Of a stretch of 6,735 nucleotides of DNA, positions 1 through 5,446 are shown one piece after another. A program made the translations under genes and the position numbers. Under the pieces are notes generated by a model, which made no database searches, was not told where the DNA came from, and was given only the letters and a program-made list of their open reading frames with translations. Each line of letters starts with the position of its first letter. Positions within the stretch are counted from its first letter, which is position 1. This DNA comes from Chloroflexota bacterium (lineage in GTDB: Bacteria; Chloroflexota; Dehalococcoidia; Lucifugimonadales; Lucifugimonadaceae), in contig VXTA01000091.1 in NCBI GenBank assembly GCA_009837685.1, positions 1 to 6,735 of the forward strand. The letters are read 5' to 3'.

Positions 1-1050
1 ACGCTGATCGCAGTGGCGTCTTACACCTTTATCGGTGGCTTCCTTGCCGTGTCTCGCACCGACGTGTTTCAAGCCGTTTTCGTCCTCGCAGGCTTCCTGA
101 TCCTGACCTTCACGCTGCTTTTCATCACCGACGAATCGTTCGCCAGAAGCAACGTCGAATATCCCGACTTCTGGAATCCTTTCACCAAACATGAGGGTGA
201 ACCGCCGGTGCCGGTGTACCTGCTTTCGATCCTCGGTTGGGGTATTGGCGTATTCGGAGCACAACGCATCTTGCAACGCTTCATGGCCATCGAAAGCGAA
301 GCCAAGATCAGCAGTAGCCGCAACATCGGAATGACGTGGATCACCGCCACCTACTTCTTCAGCATGGCAGTCGGACTATTGGCGCTCCCTGTATTGATCG
401 ATAACGGCGTACTGGATCAGATAATCGATGACCCCGAACGGCTCTATTTCGTCCTAACCAACACCCTCTTCCATCCGATAGTGGTCGGCATCCTGCTCGT
501 CGCGGTGATCGCGGCGGTCATGAGCACTGCCGACTCGCAGTTATTGCTGGCTTCCGCCGTGGCAACCGACGATCTTCCAGTCATTCGCCGCTATAGCTAC
601 AGCATTGGCACCGACGCCAGAATGTGGCTCGGAAGATTATTGCTGGTCGTGATCGGTGTCGGAGCCGCACTCTACTCGATCTTGCATCCCGAATCAGTGC
701 TTGACCTAGTCGTATACGCGTGGGGCGGCATGGGAGCGGCATTCGGACCAGTTACCATCCTCGCCCTCTACTGGAGGCGGTTCAACTTCTGGGGAGCCAT
801 GACTGCGATGATCACAGGCACCGCGATCTCGACCATCTGGGGCTCACTGTCAGGAGGTCCGTATCAGATCTTCGACATGCACCTCGCAACACCGGGCTTT
901 TTCTTAGCATTCCCGATCGCGATCGGCGCAACGTTGCTGACGTCGAAACCGACGGCGGAGGTTACCGATCTATTTGATCGCGTCACCTCACCGTCGGCGA
1001 TTTCGGCGGAGCAATCTGCCCGCCAGGCAACCAGAACCGGGGTTGCCTAG
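1..1050 (+). CDS. Sodium:solute symporter (SSS family, PutP-like), 5'-truncated by the window edge
   Basis: This is an integral-membrane Na+-coupled importer of a small organic solute. The frame is open from base 1, so the GTG at 13 is an internal Val; roughly the first 170 residues of a PutP-type protein lie outside. The opening YTFIGGFLAVSRTD matches E. coli PutP almost word for word. About eight hydrophobic segments follow. VIAAVMSTADSQLL (about 505-546) aligns with the PutP helix whose Ser340 and Thr341 bind Na+; both are kept here (codons 523-528). YAWGGMGAAFGP and a proline-glycine entry to the last helix also fit. In the GWGxGxFG helix the Trp (238-240) is kept, but positions equal to PutP Tyr248 and Pro252 are Val (250-252) and Gln (262-264), so proline may not be the substrate. 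The gene converges on the aldo/keto reductase 7 bases away. The SSS family is near certain; the substrate is unknown. Confidence 0.93.
   Translation, partial: TLIAVASYTFIGGFLAVSRTDVFQAVFVLAGFLILTFTLLFITDESFARSNVEYPDFWNPFTKHEGEPPVPVYLLSILGWGIGVFGAQRILQRFMAIESEAKISSSRNIGMTWITATYFFSMAVGLLALPVLIDNGVLDQIIDDPERLYFVLTNTLFHPIVVGILLVAVIAAVMSTADSQLLLASAVATDDLPVIRRYSYSIGTDARMWLGRLLLVVIGVGAALYSILHPESVLDLVVYAWGGMGAAFGPVTILALYWRRFNFWGAMTAMITGTAISTIWGSLSGGPYQIFDMHLATPGFFLAFPIAIGATLLTSKPTAEVTDLFDRVTSPSAISAEQSARQATRTGVA
1025..1048. terminator. Hairpin at the convergent symporter / aldo-keto reductase junction
   Basis: AGGCAACC (1025-1032) and GGTTGCCT (1041-1048) are perfect reverse complements, giving an 8-bp stem with an 8-base loop. 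The second arm ends on the first base of the symporter TAG stop, so the hairpin lies in the last codons of the gene. It also lies about 10 bases beyond the stop of the opposing aldo/keto reductase, so it could serve both transcripts. No T-run follows on either strand, so it is not a canonical intrinsic terminator. It could instead protect mRNA 3' ends. Confidence 0.5.
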
Positions 1051-1057
1051 AACGTAC

Positions 1058-2059
1058 TTACGTCGCGATCTCCATCTCTGGAGTTCCCACGCCAGCGCCT
1101 TCTGACATCACAAGGTCATCGATCTGCCGCTTGACCTCCGACGGCATCTCCCAATCGCCACCGACATTGTCCTCGACCTCCGACTCTTTGACCATGCCAC
1201 AGAGCGCGACCGTAACCGTTAGATTGGCCAACACCCAAGCGATCGCCAACTGCGCGACCGTCTTACCGTGATCGGCAGCAATGCCCTTCAACTTCTCAAC
1301 GACAGCCACGTTCTTGGCTAGATTCTCCGGCCCGAACGATGCCAGACCAAAGTTGGCTCCGTTCGCTCGCCAGTCATTGTCCCCGAACGCATGATCCGTA
1401 GACCATGCACCCGTCAACAAGCCATGCGCCAGAGTCCCATACGCCATCACTCCCATCCCATTGTTTTCGACGAACGGCATCACCCCAGATTCGGGTCTTC
1501 GGTCAAAGATGTGGTACCCGATCTGATTGGTAACGATGGGACTATGCTCCCGACATTGCCCCATCATCTCTGGACTGAAATTCGAAACTCCTGTGTGTCG
1601 GATCTTGCCAGCTGCCTTGGCGTCTTCCAACGCTCTCATCGGCTCTTCGAACGAACGGGTGTGATCCGGCCAGTGGATCAGGAAAAGATCGATGTAGTCG
1701 GTGTTGAGGCGTTCGAGGCTCTCGTCGATGCTTCGGAGCAACGTATCGCGGTCGCTGATCGACACCGTCGCCGCGGTCCGATCCGGATTGTCACGCACCC
1801 ACTCACGACCACCTTTCGTCACCAGCACAATGTCGTTGCGGAACGGCGCAACCGCCTTGCCCATCAACTTCTCGCCATATCCCCAGCCGTAAACTGCTGC
1901 CGTATCGAACAGACTGATGCCCGAGTCATACGACTTGTGAGCAGCGGCGATCGCTTCATCATCGTCAAAATCGCCGTACTGTCCCCTGCCCATCGGCCAG
2001 CCGCCATAGCCGATGACCGACGATGCTAGTCCTGAGTCTCCAAACGTTCTGCGTCTCAT
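1058..2059 (-). CDS. Aldo/keto reductase family oxidoreductase
   Basis: A 333-residue cytoplasmic (alpha/beta)8-barrel NAD(P)H-dependent oxidoreductase that interconverts carbonyls and alcohols; the length is normal for the family. The catalytic tetrad is complete: Asp52 and Tyr57 in FDTAAVYG, Lys82 in LVTKGG and His129 in LIHWPD. GVSNFSPEMM and YGTLAHGLLTG are standard barrel-strand motifs. GMVKESEVEDNV (about 288-299) sits where the family binds the 2'-phosphate end of NADPH, so NADPH is a reasonable guess. The ATG start is supported by GAGGAAGG on the minus strand just upstream (about 2061-2068). The gene lies 80 bases downstream of DUF4432 on the same strand and may be cotranscribed with it, although a hairpin at 2112-2131 lies between them. 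The pairing with a mutarotase-like protein suggests a sugar or sugar-derived aldehyde as substrate, which is inference. The specific substrate cannot be read from the sequence. Confidence 0.93.
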   Translation of the reverse strand: MRRRTFGDSGLASSVIGYGGWPMGRGQYGDFDDDEAIAAAHKSYDSGISLFDTAAVYGWGYGEKLMGKAVAPFRNDIVLVTKGGREWVRDNPDRTAATVSISDRDTLLRSIDESLERLNTDYIDLFLIHWPDHTRSFEEPMRALEDAKAAGKIRHTGVSNFSPEMMGQCREHSPIVTNQIGYHIFDRRPESGVMPFVENNGMGVMAYGTLAHGLLTGAWSTDHAFGDNDWRANGANFGLASFGPENLAKNVAVVEKLKGIAADHGKTVAQLAIAWVLANLTVTVALCGMVKESEVEDNVGGDWEMPSEVKRQIDDLVMSEGAGVGTPEMEIAT

Positions 2060-2111
2060 ACCTTCCTCGTGTCCTTTGTGGTCTGATTGCGTTCGTCCGC
2101 TAAATGATATT

Positions 2112-2131
2112 TCGTCTGATCACTCAGACGA
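2112..2131 (-). terminator. Perfect hairpin just downstream of the DUF4432 gene
   Basis: TCGTCTGA (2112-2119) and TCAGACGA (2124-2131) are exact reverse complements around a 4-base loop, giving an 8-bp stem. On the minus strand it begins 9 bases after the DUF4432 stop and lies before the aldo/keto reductase ribosome binding site. What follows on that strand is A-rich rather than T-rich, so full rho-independent termination is doubtful. Partial termination, RNA processing or an operator are alternatives. Confidence 0.45.
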
Positions 2132-2139
2132 CGCGGCGG

Positions 2140-3222
2140 TCAACCTTGGATCACTTCGCCCGCCTGCGAAACTCCTTGAACTTCGCCCGAGCCTACGAAC
2201 GCTGACGCGGTGATGTCAACAGTAAGCCGCTCGCCTGCTGCCAACGGTCGCGCCGAACCATTCTCCATAGAATGCTTCAACCCGCGGTTGTCCCAACTCG
2301 TACACGGCTCCAAACCGACGTTGTAGCATCGCCCGTACCACGGATAGCCCCATCCACCACCAAGGTTTCGCCAGTACCAGAGGTATTGGAACACATCGGA
2401 CGGGAATGTCACCGCGAAACCAACCTCAGTTTCTTGGTTGTGTACCGCGTACCAGCCTTCGGACATGCCTGTCATGTACGCCATATCCAGAGAACGATCC
2501 TCTTTGGGCGGCATCACGCGGAAATCAATCTCACTACCGTCCACCGAAGGAACAATCGGCCAATCCCCTTCCCATCCAAGTACAAGCTTCTGCGTATCAA
2601 CGAACTCTTCAGGATGCGTCAAAACCGTGCAGTCGGGAACGTATAGTCGGCACTTGTCCGACAGGAACGGAGGACCGATTGCGATGTGCTCCAACCACAC
2701 GATCTCTACATCTTCCTCGCCCTCGTTGATCGCCGTTTTCGACAATTTGAGCGTCGAAGACCCTTCTTCCAAAGACAACGTCATGTCGGCTGCTACCGGC
2801 ATCCGAACACCCCTCGTCTTGAAGTTGACAGCAACTTGTTCAGGTGAATCTTCCACGATCGTCGCGTCCCACGGAAGGTTGTTCAACTCGGCATGCAACC
2901 CAAATTCCGCGCCGTAGACCTCATCCGGGTAACCCCCGTGCGGCAGTGCAGTCTGCCAACCACCCTCGTAATAGTCGAGCCACATGCCCTGGGTGGAGCC
3001 GGTTGAAGGCACGAACTTACGAGGATCGCGAACTCCCCAAGGCGACCGCCACATGAACTCGGTATCGGTCGGTTTGTGCACGAACGAATAGACGTCTGCA
3101 CCCTTGTCGGCCAAGATCAACACCCGGATCACCGAGTTCTCCATCACTACAGTCTTTAGCCCACGATAGGTCCAAGCATCCGAGACCCTGCATCCATGCG
3201 TTCTTTCATCGCCGTAGTGCAT
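2140..3222 (-). CDS. DUF4432 family protein (aldose 1-epimerase-like fold)
   Basis: A 360-residue cytoplasmic protein of the galactose-mutarotase-like superfamily, members of which bind sugars in a beta-sandwich and often interconvert anomers. Signature stretches are LADKGADVYSFVHKPT (about 37-52), FMWRSPWG (56-63), the GGWQTALPHGG loop (87-97) and VWLEHIAIGPPFL in the middle; GLEPCTSWDNRGL near the C-terminus resembles the GxEP segment of mutarotase relatives. I chose ATG 3220-3222. A longer frame starts at TTG 3280-3282, but the extra 20 residues match nothing in the family as I know it and have no good ribosome binding site, while GGGG (3231-3234, minus strand) lies 8 bases before the ATG. 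No signal peptide or membrane segment is visible. It is first in a possible two-gene unit with the aldo/keto reductase and divergent from cytochrome c. DUF4432 enzymes are mostly uncharacterised; the fold is more secure than any reaction. Confidence 0.88.
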   Translation of the reverse strand: MHYGDERTHGCRVSDAWTYRGLKTVVMENSVIRVLILADKGADVYSFVHKPTDTEFMWRSPWGVRDPRKFVPSTGSTQGMWLDYYEGGWQTALPHGGYPDEVYGAEFGLHAELNNLPWDATIVEDSPEQVAVNFKTRGVRMPVAADMTLSLEEGSSTLKLSKTAINEGEEDVEIVWLEHIAIGPPFLSDKCRLYVPDCTVLTHPEEFVDTQKLVLGWEGDWPIVPSVDGSEIDFRVMPPKEDRSLDMAYMTGMSEGWYAVHNQETEVGFAVTFPSDVFQYLWYWRNLGGGWGYPWYGRCYNVGLEPCTSWDNRGLKHSMENGSARPLAAGERLTVDITASAFVGSGEVQGVSQAGEVIQG

Positions 3223-3338
3223 GTTAGTTACCCCACACGTGGATTGGTTTGTTCGTTGCAAGCGGTAAAAGGTTCGATCCAATCTGCAATATATATTCTT
3301 CGCGAACCCAACACTGGTTGATTTGATTACTCGGGATC
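3223..3338. promoter_or_regulatory. Divergent intergenic region between DUF4432 and cytochrome c
   Basis: These 116 bases separate two genes transcribed away from each other, so they should carry both promoters. The only AT-rich patch, AATATATATT (3288-3297), offers TATATT-like -10 boxes on either strand, but I could not pair it with a convincing -35 at 16-18 bases. GATTGG (3242-3247) and CCAATC (3279-3284) form a 6-bp inverted repeat 31 bases apart that could be operator half-sites or chance. The role is inferred mainly from gene orientation. Confidence 0.4.
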
Positions 3339-3830
3339 ATGTTGAGACACACGATAACCGCGATCCTGACGTGCGTCTATGTCACGACTGCCGTGTTCGC
3401 ATGCAGCAGCGGTCCGGTGGTCGAAACATCTGATCCAATCGAGCGCGGTCAACGCATATACGCCGAAAACTGTGCCGGATGCCACGGCCTAAACGGTGAG
3501 GGACAACCGCACTGGCAATCCACCAATCCAGATGGCACGTTGCCAGCACCTCCCTTAAACGGCGACGGACACACCTGGCATCACGGCGATGGCACGCTGT
3601 ACAAACAGGTGAGACTAGGGGGCGCTTATCTGGAGGAACAAGGCTTGGCAGGATTCAAATCCGGTATGCCTGCATTTGAGGACACACTCACTCACCAAGA
3701 GACCATCGACGTTTTGACCTATGTCAAGGACCTCTGGGGCGACCAAACCATTCACGGAACCACTAAACGCGAAGCTCAAGCCATGATGAGCGAGAACGAT
3801 CCCTTTCCAGCCGCACCCGATCGCGAATAG
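3339..3830 (+). CDS. Class I c-type cytochrome, probable lipoprotein
   Basis: A 163-residue exported monohaem cytochrome c that would carry electrons at the outer face of the cytoplasmic membrane. The N-terminus has a short hydrophobic segment ending VFAC-SSG; Cys22 is a plausible lipidation site, although Phe at -2 is not ideal for a lipobox. The haem motif is CAGCH (Cys45, Cys48, His49) followed by GLNGEG, and the distal ligand is probably Met110 in SGMPAF, about 61 residues later, a normal class I spacing. IDVLTYVKDLWG is the C-terminal helix that packs on the haem. The insert APPLNGDGHTWHHGDGTLY between the ligands resembles a cytochrome subgroup I associate with Chloroflexota. The ATG is the only sensible start, since an in-frame TGA sits at 3324-3326; its ribosome binding site (GGGA, two bases away) is poor. 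It stands alone, convergent with the alcohol dehydrogenase. The redox partner is unknown. Confidence 0.92.
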   Translation: MLRHTITAILTCVYVTTAVFACSSGPVVETSDPIERGQRIYAENCAGCHGLNGEGQPHWQSTNPDGTLPAPPLNGDGHTWHHGDGTLYKQVRLGGAYLEEQGLAGFKSGMPAFEDTLTHQETIDVLTYVKDLWGDQTIHGTTKREAQAMMSENDPFPAAPDRE

Positions 3831-3831
3831 T

Positions 3832-3847
3832 CCGAACGTTAATTCGG
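3832..3847. terminator. Short inverted repeat at the cytochrome c / alcohol dehydrogenase junction
   Basis: CCGAA (3832-3836) and TTCGG (3843-3847) form a 5-bp perfect stem with a 6-base loop. It covers the 8-base gap between two convergent stop codons and enters the last codons of the dehydrogenase. It has no T-run on either side and the stem is short, so chance is a real alternative. Its position is the main reason to list it. Confidence 0.25.
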
Positions 3848-4870
3848 CGACACCATTATCCTGAACACGTCCTTTTCAGGACGTCGCATCCTCTCGAAAC
3901 CGTCCTCCATAACCCGATCCAACGGGATCACAGCGGATACGAGATCGTCGAGTACGATCTTGCCGTCACCGATGAGTTGGATCCCTTTCTCCATGTCACC
4001 CGGTGACGCGGCAACAGAACCTACGACGGTCTTCTCCGTTCCGACAATCTCATTGAAGTCGAACTCATTCCCTGCCGCGTGAATACCTACTAAAACGGTC
4101 CTACCTCCCGGCCGCGTCCAGTTGATCGCGATGGGCGGCGTCACGACGGCCCCTGCAGTCTCGACAACGATGTCCGCACCGACTGCATCAGTCAGATCCA
4201 AGACTTGCTCGAGTGCATCTTCGTCTCCCGTGTTAACCGCAGCGTCCATACCGAGCTTCAAAGCTAGTTCCAGCGCTTGCGCTCGAAGATCACCTGCGAT
4301 AACGCGAGCTCCAGCCGCGCGCAGAACCTGCATGGTCAACATGCCAACTGTGCCGCACCCGATGACCGCCACAGTGTCGCCCGCCTTGACGCCAGACCTC
4401 CGTGTTGCATGTACCGCTACCGAAGTTGGCTCGATCAAAGGAGTTTGCACGTCCGGGATACTGTCAGGCAATTTGATGAGATGACTTTCCGGCCAGACCA
4501 TATACTCCGCCAAACCGCCGTCCAACGCAAATCCGGCGGAATTGACGTTTGCACAACTCGACTGCAGGCCTCGGATGCACCAGTAACACTCTGTGCAAGG
4601 CCGTATGTTGTTAACCATCACGCGGTCGCCGACCGATAAACCGCGGACATCGGTGCCGATAGCTTCGACGCGTCCCGCGGTTTCATGGCCCACCGTCTTG
4701 GGTTCCGTCTGCCACCTACGCATCGTCGGACCGTGCCACCACCTCTCAACGTCCGTTTGACAGATCGACGCGTACATGATGCCCAGACGCGCTTCGTCGT
4801 CAGCCGGCTCCGGGATCGGCACATCCTCCAGTCGCATGTCTTGGCGACCGTAGTATCGTAGTGCTTTCAT
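3839..4870 (-). CDS. Zinc-dependent medium-chain alcohol dehydrogenase
   Basis: A 343-residue cytoplasmic MDR-superfamily enzyme, close in style to sorbitol/threonine dehydrogenases, which oxidise a secondary or polyol alcohol with NAD(P). The catalytic-zinc ligands are Cys37 (SICQTD), His62-Glu63 (VGHET) and probably Glu147 (LIEPTSVAVHA). The structural-zinc lobe is complete, with Cys92, Cys95, Cys98 and Cys106 in C-x2-C-x2-C-x7-C spacing. The Rossmann fingerprint GCGTVG is at 171-176, and Asp194 at the end of the second strand suggests NAD rather than NADP. The length is typical and nothing is missing. The ATG start has GGAG 11 bases upstream (4882-4885), a long spacing; a 4-bp hairpin (4874-4884, minus strand GAGC-GGT-GCTC) overlaps it and may expose or hide the site. 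DUF3224 lies 72 bases upstream on the same strand and may share its transcript. The substrate is unknown; a polyol or sugar alcohol is the inference from context. Confidence 0.93.
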   Translation of the reverse strand: MKALRYYGRQDMRLEDVPIPEPADDEARLGIMYASICQTDVERWWHGPTMRRWQTEPKTVGHETAGRVEAIGTDVRGLSVGDRVMVNNIRPCTECYWCIRGLQSSCANVNSAGFALDGGLAEYMVWPESHLIKLPDSIPDVQTPLIEPTSVAVHATRRSGVKAGDTVAVIGCGTVGMLTMQVLRAAGARVIAGDLRAQALELALKLGMDAAVNTGDEDALEQVLDLTDAVGADIVVETAGAVVTPPIAINWTRPGGRTVLVGIHAAGNEFDFNEIVGTEKTVVGSVAASPGDMEKGIQLIGDGKIVLDDLVSAVIPLDRVMEDGFERMRRPEKDVFRIMVSPN

Positions 4871-4925
4871 TTAGAGCACCGCTCCAAACTGACGATTTCG
4901 TGCGGCTGTATTTGGCTTGTCATCA

Positions 4926-4945
4926 TGAACACGCTATTCTGTTCA
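4926..4945. repeat. Inverted repeat over the DUF3224 stop codon
   Basis: TGAACA (4926-4931) and TGTTCA (4940-4945) are perfect reverse complements around an 8-base loop. The right arm contains the DUF3224 stop codon read on the minus strand (4943-4945). On that strand no T-run follows. It could be a weak terminator or processing hairpin between DUF3224 and the alcohol dehydrogenase, or chance. Confidence 0.3.
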
Positions 4946-5335
4946 AATCTCATACTCGAACGGCATTTCGTGTTCCTCGGCATGACCAGCAGAGAAACTT
5001 CCTTTACCAGTTAGTCCCGTCAATTCCTCTGTGCCCGATCCTAGAACCACCTCCAACTGCGCCTTGGCCTTCCCTCCGTCGTAAGATCCCGTGTGTAACA
5101 GAACGAAACTACCCTTCCGACCGCCCAAACTACCTACAACCTTCTCGTAACCCAAAAACGTTGCATCGCCGCTGTCTAGGTGTGTCATTAGATACATGAG
5201 GTTGCCCGTACCAATGAGTTCGCCATCGAATGACCTCTGCACATGTGCATGAGTCAACTTTGGGCCGCTCTCTGGTTCATCAAACGGCCTCTCATCCCAG
5301 CTTACGATCTTGAACGTGGTTTTTGTGGGCATCAT
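4943..5335 (-). CDS. DUF3224 domain-containing protein
   Basis: A 130-residue, probably cytoplasmic protein spanning the usual full length of DUF3224, a small beta-barrel family that I recall as structurally related to the SO1590-like fold. Recognisable parts are the N-terminal FKIVSWDERPFDE, the central TFLGYEKVVGSLGGRKGSFVLLHTGSYDGG (typical GSFVLxHxGxxDGG) and the C-terminal VLGSGTEELTGLTGKGSF (typical GSGTxELxGLxGxG). There is no signal peptide and no catalytic motif I can name. Two adjacent ATG codons begin the frame (5333-5335 and 5330-5332); the first is preferred because AGAGG lies 5 bases before it (5341-5345, minus strand). It is divergent from the metallohydrolase-like gene and upstream of the alcohol dehydrogenase on the same strand. 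The biochemical function of the family is not established, so no role is offered. Confidence 0.85.
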   Translation of the reverse strand: MMPTKTTFKIVSWDERPFDEPESGPKLTHAHVQRSFDGELIGTGNLMYLMTHLDSGDATFLGYEKVVGSLGGRKGSFVLLHTGSYDGGKAKAQLEVVLGSGTEELTGLTGKGSFSAGHAEEHEMPFEYEI

Positions 5336-5446
5336 TTAATCCTCTCTCTAACAGCATCGAGCGTTGGACGACACGGTCAGCGCATGCTGCAATGAATTTA
5401 ACTAACATGCATAATACTTTGACCGCTAAGCGGAGGTCACCAAACC
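5336..5446. promoter_or_regulatory. Divergent intergenic region between DUF3224 and the metallohydrolase-like gene
   Basis: A 111-base divergent spacer. The best plus-strand promoter candidate is TGCAAT (5388-5393), a 16-base spacer and CATAAT (5410-5415), which would give a leader of about 25 bases before the ATG at 5447. The match is only partial. TTGACC at 5420-5425 looks like a -35 box, but its -10 would fall on the start codon, so I do not use it. I could not pick out a minus-strand promoter for DUF3224. Confidence 0.35.
5421..5438 (+). promoter_or_regulatory. Strong ribosome binding site inside alternative small hairpins
   Basis: GGAGGT (5432-5437) is the best Shine-Dalgarno sequence in the window, 9 bases before the ATG at 5447. 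It sits in a small self-complementary patch: CCGC (5423-5426) can pair with GCGG (5430-5433), or GACC (5421-5424) with GGTC (5435-5438). The two pairings exclude each other and each covers part of the site. Both stems are only 4 bp, so the ribosome binding site is secure and any switching role is speculative. Confidence 0.5.

Noticed and set aside
913..926. A perfect 14-bp palindrome CCGATCGCGATCGG
   Set aside because: It encodes part of the last membrane helix of the symporter with ordinary codons (Pro-Ile-Ala-Ile-Gly) and is better viewed as part of the general GATC excess than as a protein-binding site.
1391..2029. A 212-codon plus-strand open frame opposite the aldo/keto reductase
   Set aside because: It lies wholly antisense to a gene with a complete catalytic tetrad, its translation is rich in Arg, His and Pro without any domain, and it has no supporting start site.
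2272..2917. Three overlapping plus-strand open frames opposite DUF4432
   Set aside because: Their translations are low-complexity and unlike any family, and the minus strand encodes a clear DUF4432 protein throughout.
4122..4639. Two 120-codon plus-strand open frames opposite the alcohol dehydrogenase
   Set aside because: They are Ala/Thr/Ser- or Arg-rich shadow frames; the dehydrogenase on the other strand keeps all zinc and Rossmann motifs.
5420..5425. TTGACC as a -35 promoter box for the metallohydrolase-like gene
   Set aside because: A -10 element 16-18 bases downstream would fall on the start codon, leaving no room for the ribosome binding site in the transcript.
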